The translations under genes were made by a program, and so were the position numbers. This document shows positions 13,405 to 18,145 of a stretch of 18,145 nucleotides of DNA, piece by piece; the first letter of the stretch is position 1; every line of letters begins with the position of its first letter. The notes below the pieces were generated by a model. That model ran no database searches and was not told the DNA's origin. It saw only the letters and a list, made by a program, of their open reading frames with translations. Source of the DNA: an uncultured Porphyromonadaceae bacterium (lineage in GTDB: Bacteria > Bacteroidota > Bacteroidia > Bacteroidales > Muribaculaceae); contig UQUV01000052.1 in assembly GCA_900544305.1 (NCBI GenBank), positions 1 to 18,145 on the forward strand, given 5' to 3'.

Positions 13405-13902
13405 TTAGGGTTGGTAAAAATGTTGGAGCACTGCCACTTCAATGGCGATGCCGAACAGGCATACGACAATGACGGCGGGCAGGCCTTTGGCACAAAAGTA
13501 CTGCACAAAGCGCGATGAAGGAAATTTCAGTCCGGCTCCGCCCGGAGTGCGCGAGAAGAAAACGGCTCCCGCTACGGCACCGACAAATGCGCCGATAATC
13601 ATGGGTGCATAGCCGAAAGTCATGCCGAGCAGCATTCCTGCCAGCGAGCTGACAGTGATATGCGTCATGCCCTGTGTCGCCTTAACGAGCGTTTGGGGCA
13701 GCATCGAGAGTGTGATGATGACCAGCATTACCATGATGCCCCAATAGGAAAGCATCACAGAGGGAAAATGCAGCATTCCGCTCCATTGCAACAACCAGAT
13801 TCCTCCGTAGGCCGGTATGACTGCCGGAATATGGGGACGGATGCAAAAATAGAGCGAAAACAACAGCAACAAGATGCCGGATATGACTAAAAAAACTTCC
13901 AT
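13405..13902 (-). CDS. DUF456 family membrane protein
   Basis: A 165-residue protein with five or so helices. The start at 13902 (MEVFLVISGIL) is preferred over the longer frame to 13998, because it begins directly at the first helix and the -7 box at 13954-13961 lies within the longer version. The glycine-zipper segment AGMLLGMTFGYAPMIIGAFVGAVAGAVF (split by Tyr/Pro) and the following SRTPGGAGLK are characteristic of DUF456. The family's function is unknown. It is the first gene of the four-gene unit ending in pdxB. Confidence 0.85.
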   Translation of the reverse strand: MEVFLVISGILLLLFSLYFCIRPHIPAVIPAYGGIWLLQWSGMLHFPSVMLSYWGIMVMLVIITLSMLPQTLVKATQGMTHITVSSLAGMLLGMTFGYAPMIIGAFVGAVAGAVFFSRTPGGAGLKFPSSRFVQYFCAKGLPAVIVVCLFGIAIEVAVLQHFYQP

Positions 13903-13953
13903 TCTGTCTGTCTCTTTTGTGGCGTGCCGACACGCTTCGGCACTCTTAGATTG

Positions 13954-13985
13954 CAAATTTACTGTTTTTTTTGTTCTGCGCCAAG
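13954..13985 (-). promoter_or_regulatory. Promoter of the DUF456-DUF4919-membrane protein-pdxB operon
   Basis: On the minus strand, TAAATTTG (13961-13954) is preceded after 20 bases by CTTG (13985-13982), three of four matches to the -33 TTTG. The box is 51 bases before the DUF456 ATG at 13902. Confidence 0.6.
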
Positions 13986-14046
13986 AACTTAACACCACCT
14001 ACGGAAATTCCACATTTTTTCACTTTCTGCAGTTCTCCTGATAATG

Positions 14047-14086
14047 AAAACGGCAGCACCGTCATGATGTTTCGGTACTGCCGTTT
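14047..14086 (-). terminator. Intrinsic terminator of the GNAT-like gene
   Basis: A 14-base stem with one mismatch (14048-14061 with 14073-14086) has an 11-base loop. On the minus strand it is followed by TTTTCATTAT. It lies 20 bases past the stop codon of the gene at 14107. Confidence 0.75.
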
Positions 14087-14106
14087 GCTATGCTGTTACG
14101 CGTATG

Positions 14107-15240
14107 TTAGATTTTCTTTCCGTATGCACGGCGGCGCTTGTGTTGCGTTGCGTCGAAGTATTGCCATTGCGACTGCACTTTCGTGTTCAGTTCCAATTCC
14201 GGATTACTTTCGGCATGCTTGTACTTGTAGCGTTGGAAGTAAGGAATCAAGTCTGTGAAGAGAAGGGCGTTCACGCCTTTGCTCTGGTATTCCGGCTTAA
14301 TGGCTACGAGTAGCAGGTCGACGTAGTCGGTCTTGTTGAAATAGAGTGCGCGCAGGATGTGATACCAGCCGAAGGGGAACAGGTGTCCGTTGGCCTTCTG
14401 AAGCGCACGTGAGAGCGACGGGATGGCAACGCCGATACCCACCAGATTGTCGTCGCTGTCTTTGATGATGGTCAGCAGGTCAAGATTGAGCATGCCGATA
14501 TACATCTTTATATAATAGTCGATTTGGCGGTCGGTAAGTTGTGAAAACTCAAAAAGTTCGGCATAAGCCTCGTTGACAAGGTCGAAAAGCGGACGGCCGA
14601 TTTCGCGGACAGCCTTTTTGCGGTTGGTATATTTCACCACCTTCAGTCCGTATTTCTGTTTGACGATTTCACTGATGCGGGCGTGTTTTTCCGGCACAGA
14701 GTCAGGGATGCCCAGCTTGAATTCCACCCAGTCGGCCTTCTTCTCGAAGCCGAATTTCTCCATGTGTTGCGGGTAGTAAGGGTAGTTGTAGATGGTTACC
14801 ATTGTCGACAGCTGGTCGAAACCTTCCACGAGCATTCCTTCATAGTCCATGTCGGTAAAGCCGAGCGGGCCTACAATCTCTTCCATACCCTTTTCTTTAC
14901 CCCAGGCAATGGCGGCATCGAGCAGGGCTTTGCTCACTTCCATGTCGTCGATAAAATCGAAAAATCCGAAGCGTAGGTCCTTTTTCTTGCTGTAGCGGTT
15001 GACATTGTGGTTGATGATGGCTGCAATGCGGCCGACTGGCTTGCCGTCGCGGTAGGCCATGAAATATTCAGCTTCACAAAAGTCAAATGCCGGATTCACT
15101 GCCGGATTCAGCGTGTTTACATCGTCGTAAATCAATGGCGGAACATTGTAAGGGTTCCCTTTGTACAAATCGATTCCGAACTTCACGAATTTGCCAAGTT
15201 CTTTCTTCGTTTTTGGTACTACTCTTATTTCTACAGACAT
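14107..15240 (-). CDS. GNAT-superfamily N-acetyltransferase-like protein
   Basis: A 377-residue protein. The first half has KPVGRIAAIINHNVN (67-81), a strand followed by a loop that recurs in this Bacteroidota group, and EIVGPLGFTDMDYEGML (121-137). The second half has LVAIKPEYQSKGVNALLF (311-328), in which QSKGVN fits the acetyl-CoA-binding motif A (Q/RxxGxG/A) of GNAT enzymes. The layout suggests two GNAT-like halves, with only the second keeping a clear cofactor loop. I know this family as conserved in gut Bacteroidetes with no proven substrate. It is a single-gene unit with a -7 box just upstream and a hairpin terminator downstream. No signal peptide; cytoplasmic. Confidence 0.75.
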   Translation of the reverse strand: MSVEIRVVPKTKKELGKFVKFGIDLYKGNPYNVPPLIYDDVNTLNPAVNPAFDFCEAEYFMAYRDGKPVGRIAAIINHNVNRYSKKKDLRFGFFDFIDDMEVSKALLDAAIAWGKEKGMEEIVGPLGFTDMDYEGMLVEGFDQLSTMVTIYNYPYYPQHMEKFGFEKKADWVEFKLGIPDSVPEKHARISEIVKQKYGLKVVKYTNRKKAVREIGRPLFDLVNEAYAELFEFSQLTDRQIDYYIKMYIGMLNLDLLTIIKDSDDNLVGIGVAIPSLSRALQKANGHLFPFGWYHILRALYFNKTDYVDLLLVAIKPEYQSKGVNALLFTDLIPYFQRYKYKHAESNPELELNTKVQSQWQYFDATQHKRRRAYGKKI

Positions 15241-15260
15241 TTTTAAAACAAATTAGGCGG

Positions 15261-15268
15261 CAAAGTTA
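15261..15268 (-). promoter_or_regulatory. -7 promoter box of the GNAT-like gene
   Basis: The minus strand reads TAACTTTG (15268-15261), matching TAnnTTTG, 20 bases before the ATG. The -33 region overlaps an A/T hairpin, and no TTTG is seen there. Confidence 0.5.
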
Positions 15269-15269
15269 C

Positions 15270-15296
15270 AAAAAAAATCTGTAAAACGGTGTTTTA
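15270..15296 (-). terminator. Weak A/T hairpin with U-run after the TPR gene
   Basis: On the minus strand TAAAAC-ACC-GTTTTA forms a 6-base stem, followed a few bases later by eight Ts (15277-15270). The stem is poor in GC, so termination may be inefficient; some readthrough into the GNAT-like gene is possible. It overlaps the likely -33 region of that gene. Confidence 0.35.
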
Positions 15297-15354
15297 GACT
15301 AAAATAGTAAGCCAAAGGGCGAATTTCTTGTCTTGGCAGGAGAAATTGAAGCTG

Positions 15355-16428
15355 TTAACGGATTGAATAGCTGCCGTCTTTTATGTAGGGGATATACTCG
15401 TCAAACCATTCTTTGAATGTTTGCCATTCAAATGGATTAGCTTGTTTCCATTTGTTGAGTTCGTCGGGGCGACCGGTCAGCAGCAGATAGTGGTTGTAGG
15501 CGTTTTCGCATCCCGAAGCTTTGACGGCTGTCAGATGTTTTACATAAGGATTGGTTTTGTTGATTGCATCGCCTTGTACGATGGAATCGGTATAGGCTTT
15601 GCGGAAGCGGCAGAGGGTTTCGATGTCGAATGTCTGTCCTTTAAATTCCGGAAGAGTGTTGGAAATTGGCAGTTCCACTGCGAATAGATCAAGGCGGTCC
15701 AGAGCTTGCTCCATTTGTTCCGGTGTAACATTTGGCGGAACCATAATTTTAGGGTTGGCAAACTGAACTTCTGTACTGTCGGTTTGTAATGTTGAAAATT
15801 GGGAAATGTAAGTGTTGTATAACATTGAACTGATTTGCTGCTGTTTGTTTTCGTCTTTTCGTTCAAGAGCCATGTACATTTCTCCAAATATAATGCCCCA
15901 TGCCGGATATGTGGAGTTTAGAAAAAGGCCGGCTGCCATATGGTAGTTGTTGGCAAACTGTGGATCCGCTTTCATTCCACGCAGATAGCAGTCGAGAGCT
16001 GCATTCAGATCTTTGGCAAAATAATGGTAGTTTCCTAACGAATAGATGAGGTTGACGCTGTCTGGAAATCGGTCGATTCCTGTTTTGGTAACTTCTATTG
16101 CTTTTTTCGAGTCACCATAGGCCTGATAAGAATTGGCGAGCATTATATATACGGATGCCGTACATTCTTTGTGGGTGGTTAGCTTCTCGTAAATGTCGAT
16201 ACAAAGGCGGTAGTTTTTATTAAGAAGATGTGCGTAGCCGAGTTCGTATTGGGCAACATAGTTGTCGGGCTCTTCTTCTATGACTTCATTGAGAATTACA
16301 ATTGACTTTCCGACGGCGCCATTGTCCATCAGTTGTACGGCTTCTCCTATTTTTTCTTCAATAGTTTGCGACGAGGCGATGCCCGCTGCGGAAATCAGCA
16401 GCATGCAGAGCAATAGAAAATGTTTCAT
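15355..16428 (-). CDS. Exported tetratricopeptide repeat (TPR) protein
   Basis: A 357-residue protein. The start at 16428 gives a signal peptide (MKHFLLLCMLLISAAGIASS, cleaved near residue 20); the longer upstream frame has no hydrophobic start. Residues 25-200 read as about five TPR helical pairs, with the usual small and aromatic residues at fixed places (NYVAQYELGYAHLLNKNY; SVNLIYSLGNYHYFAKDLNAALDCYLRG; FANNYHMAAGLFL). The C-terminal 150 residues are unassigned. It should lie in the periplasm, as a partner-binding scaffold. The gene is 52 bases after the pseudokinase gene and probably in the same transcript, although the kinase would be cytoplasmic with only its tail outside. It is somewhat more AT-rich than its neighbours. 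Confidence 0.8.
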   Translation of the reverse strand: MKHFLLLCMLLISAAGIASSQTIEEKIGEAVQLMDNGAVGKSIVILNEVIEEEPDNYVAQYELGYAHLLNKNYRLCIDIYEKLTTHKECTASVYIMLANSYQAYGDSKKAIEVTKTGIDRFPDSVNLIYSLGNYHYFAKDLNAALDCYLRGMKADPQFANNYHMAAGLFLNSTYPAWGIIFGEMYMALERKDENKQQQISSMLYNTYISQFSTLQTDSTEVQFANPKIMVPPNVTPEQMEQALDRLDLFAVELPISNTLPEFKGQTFDIETLCRFRKAYTDSIVQGDAINKTNPYVKHLTAVKASGCENAYNHYLLLTGRPDELNKWKQANPFEWQTFKEWFDEYIPYIKDGSYSIR

Positions 16429-16480
16429 AGTATTCGATGTGTGTTGATATGAATAATAAAGTTGTTTTAAGTACAGATTC

Positions 16481-17272
16481 CTATTTCGTTGCTTCGATGG
16501 CGACGTTTTCCTGTTTGTGTTCAGGTGAGTTGCGCGAGTTAAGCCAAGCAAGCAGGATGCTCATTATTACAATAAAGATAATGATGGCCGTGTAGATGGA
16601 GTTGCTTGAGCGGCGTTCGATGGCGAGACGCAGTTCCTGCACGTCCTGATAGCGACGACGCGGATTGTTGTCGGTACAGCGGTCGGCAATGTGCTTCAAG
16701 TGCGGCATCTTTGTCGGAAGCACGGCGAGCACTTCTTTCAGAATCAGTCCGTAGTTATAAATGTCTTCAAGGCATGACTGTTTTGGAAGGGAATTTTTCT
16801 GGTCAAAACCCACGTCGATAAGTTTGATGTTTTTCGCTTCTTCCGTGATAAGAATCATTTCCGGGCGGAGCGGGCGGTGGACGATGTGGTTTTCTTGAAT
16901 ATAGGCGAGCGCGTCGGGGAGCTGTGTCTGGATTTTTGCCAGCAGGTCGGGCGAAATGTCCTTGCTGTCGATAAGCTCGCGGAGCGACTTGCCGTAGACA
17001 TTGTCGGTGATGATGCACTGTCCGAGGCCTTCAATCGGTTCGAAGTCATTAATCATCGCGATGTTGGCGTGGGCAAGGTTGTAGCGTGCGTCAAATTCCT
17101 TTTCAATCAGCACCTGAAATTCCGGGCGTTCGGCATATTCCGGTTTCAGACATTTCAGCATGACCCATTTGCCGTACTTCTTGGCACGGTAAACATTGTA
17201 GAATTCTTCTTCCCATTCCGGAAGCAAGGTGATTTCACTCCATTTGTGGTTGTAGCTGTCTTTGTCTGCCAT
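16481..17272 (-). CDS. Membrane-anchored serine/threonine pseudokinase
   Basis: A 263-residue protein with a protein-kinase fold and one C-terminal membrane helix (about 226-244). The ATP-anchoring Lys40 (VMLKCLK), a plausible helix-C Glu58 and the Asp153 of the DFG position (here DVG) are kept. The catalytic loop is degenerate: HRDLKPxN has become HRPLRPEM (132-139), so both the proton-accepting Asp and the metal-binding Asn are lost. No glycine-rich loop is recognisable. It may bind nucleotide but should not phosphorylate by the standard mechanism. The start at 17272 was preferred to 17299, because the -7 box (17297-17304) overlaps the latter. Its partner may be the TPR gene that follows. 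An active kinase with an altered mechanism is a less likely alternative. Confidence 0.82.
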   Translation of the reverse strand: MADKDSYNHKWSEITLLPEWEEEFYNVYRAKKYGKWVMLKCLKPEYAERPEFQVLIEKEFDARYNLAHANIAMINDFEPIEGLGQCIITDNVYGKSLRELIDSKDISPDLLAKIQTQLPDALAYIQENHIVHRPLRPEMILITEEAKNIKLIDVGFDQKNSLPKQSCLEDIYNYGLILKEVLAVLPTKMPHLKHIADRCTDNNPRRRYQDVQELRLAIERRSSNSIYTAIIIFIVIMSILLAWLNSRNSPEHKQENVAIEATK

Positions 17273-17296
17273 AGTGCTGTGTTGTTTGTGATAATG

Positions 17297-17304
17297 CAAA
17301 TTTA
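17297..17304 (-). promoter_or_regulatory. -7 promoter box of the pseudokinase/TPR unit
   Basis: The minus strand reads TAAATTTG (17304-17297), 25 bases before the ATG at 17272. No TTTG is seen at the expected -33 position. It is divergent from the tRNA-editing gene's box at 17348. Confidence 0.5.
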
Positions 17305-17347
17305 GAAAATTGTTTTATATATATAGGTGCCTGCGGCCGAAAAATGC

Positions 17348-17355
17348 TATCTTTG
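17348..17355 (+). promoter_or_regulatory. -7 promoter box of the tRNA-editing gene
   Basis: TATCTTTG is an exact match to TAnnTTTG, 32 bases before the ATG at 17388. It excludes the longer in-frame start near 17310. No clear -33 box. Confidence 0.55.
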
Positions 17356-17387
17356 GGCAAAATAATAGACAAAAGCACATCAAAACG

Positions 17388-17858
17388 ATGGAACAGGAAT
17401 TGCAATTAAATGAACATAACAAGCAAGAATATCCGCCGATGCACACGGCGGAGCATATTTTGAACGGTACGATGGTGAAAATGATAGGTTACGAGCGTTC
17501 GCGGCGGGCACATATCGAGCGAAAAAAGTCGAAATGCGATTATCCGCTTAGTGAACCGCTTTCGGCAGAGCAGTTGCAGGCCATAGAGGATCGAGTGAAT
17601 GAAGTCATCGCACGCGATTTGCCGGTGACAGCCGAAATGGCACGAAAATCGGAGGTGGCTGATCGTTTTGACTTGTCGCGGCTGCCGGAAGATGCGTCCG
17701 AACTGGTGCGTATTGTTAAGGTTGGCGACTATGATGAGTGTCTGTGCGTAGGCGCACATGTGAGCCGCACATCCGAAATTGGCCGTTTTCGTATATCCTC
17801 TGCCCGTTATGCCGACGGCGTTCAGCGTATAGTTTTTCGCCTGGATGAAGGAAAATGA
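17388..17858 (+). CDS. Alanyl-tRNA editing protein (AlaX-like, threonyl/alanyl-tRNA synthetase second additional domain)
   Basis: A 156-residue protein consisting essentially of the SAD editing domain. The zinc-binding residues are in place: HTAEH (His19, His23) and CVGAH (Cys120, His124). Stand-alone AlaX proteins hydrolyse mischarged tRNA, typically Ser- or Gly-tRNA(Ala), in trans. There is no N-terminal beta-barrel domain as in AlaX-M/L, so this resembles the shortest class, whose exact tRNA preference cannot be read here. The start at 17388 follows a -7 box at 17348. It is a single gene, divergent from the pseudokinase; no clear terminator follows. Confidence 0.85.
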   Translation: MEQELQLNEHNKQEYPPMHTAEHILNGTMVKMIGYERSRRAHIERKKSKCDYPLSEPLSAEQLQAIEDRVNEVIARDLPVTAEMARKSEVADRFDLSRLPEDASELVRIVKVGDYDECLCVGAHVSRTSEIGRFRISSARYADGVQRIVFRLDEGK

Positions 17859-18018
17859 CGATTTTTTCATCCCTTTCTAAAACGTTGTTTGCAGAGCATG
17901 AAATAACAATGCTGTAAAAAAATCTTTTGTTAAATGAATTTTAACATTTTGTAAGTTGTTGTGTTATAGAAATTTGCTGAAAAATGATGTTTTATAGCAT
18001 AAATTTCTTTGAAAAATA
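17859..18018. other. AT-rich intergenic region after the tRNA-editing gene
   Basis: No convincing ORF on either strand and no strong hairpin were found. Runs of A and T dominate, as is common upstream of strong Bacteroidota promoters. The next promoter begins at 18019. Confidence 0.4.
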
Positions 18019-18050
18019 TTTGGAGGGTATTAGAAAACGTTATACCTTTG
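18019..18050 (+). promoter_or_regulatory. Consensus promoter of an operon beyond the right edge
   Basis: TTTG (18019-18022) is followed after exactly 20 bases by TACCTTTG (18043-18050), a complete consensus with an AT-rich upstream region. Transcription should begin near 18057. The following 88 bases contain no open reading frame with a good start (the ATG near 18107 meets a stop after one codon), so a long leader or a structural RNA begins here. A 5-base hairpin (AACGG/CCGTT, 18060-18076) lies at the very start of that transcript. Confidence 0.7.
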
Positions 18051-18145
18051 CACTCGCAAAACGGAAATAACCCGTTAAGCAAAACAAACCGAGTACATTG
18101 AAATAATGCGATAAGATACAAGACGAAGGAAGAGGGCGGAAGCCC

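Noticed and set aside
13903..13998. A longer version of the DUF456 protein
   Set aside because: The extra 32 residues are charged, unrelated to the family and overlap the promoter.
1..18145. A defence system, secretion system or CRISPR locus
   Set aside because: No nuclease, helicase, reverse transcriptase, toxin-antitoxin or spaced repeat array was found; most genes belong to envelope and metabolism families.

Overview
The window looks like chromosomal DNA of a Bacteroidales bacterium (Bacteroidota). Two things support this. First, the -7 promoter box typical of the phylum, TAnnTTFG-type (TAnnTTTG), recurs upstream of gene starts, twice with a TTTG box exactly 20 bases further upstream. Second, the families are typical of gut Bacteroidales: DUF4919, DUF456, split LysO, an MscS with a signal peptide, and PdxB. 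I cannot fix the genus. Most of the DNA is of moderate GC content; there is one clearly AT-rich block at about 9657-10653. No rRNA, tRNA, CRISPR array, transposase or integrase was seen.

Layout. 1-66 is probably the last codons of a plus-strand gene, followed by a bidirectional hairpin terminator. 134-1810 (minus) is a two-gene unit: a radical SAM protein, then an S66 LD-carboxypeptidase. 1897-5965 (minus) is a tightly coupled operon, joined by two 4-base ATGA overlaps: flippase, DUF389 membrane protein, family 4 glycosyltransferase. 6178-6945 (plus) is a secreted alpha/beta hydrolase with its own -7 box and terminator. 7103-8270 (plus) is an MscS-type mechanosensitive channel gene that is broken: signal peptide and coiled-coil start lie in one frame, pore and C-terminus in another. 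8345-9246 (minus) is a two-piece LysO exporter, transcribed from a consensus promoter about 260 bases upstream; a 34-codon ORF lies in the leader.

9657-10653 is an AT-rich segment carrying one lipoprotein gene and its terminator. It is flanked by an exact 23-base direct repeat, and the right-hand copy is the 3' end of pdxB. This is the geometry of a small element inserted at a gene's 3' end. 10655-13902 (minus) is an operon of DUF456 protein, DUF4919 protein, a polytopic membrane protein and PdxB (vitamin B6 synthesis). 14107-15240 (minus) is a GNAT-like protein. 15355-17272 (minus) holds a membrane-anchored pseudokinase followed by an exported TPR protein. 17388-17858 (plus) is a stand-alone AlaX-type tRNA editing protein. 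The window ends in a consensus promoter (18019-18050) and the leader of an operon that lies outside it.

The strongest leads are the repeat-flanked lipoprotein cassette at the pdxB 3' end, the out-of-frame deletion in the mechanosensitive channel gene, the pseudokinase/TPR pair, and the short ORF in the lysO leader. Most other genes are ordinary housekeeping or conserved unknowns.
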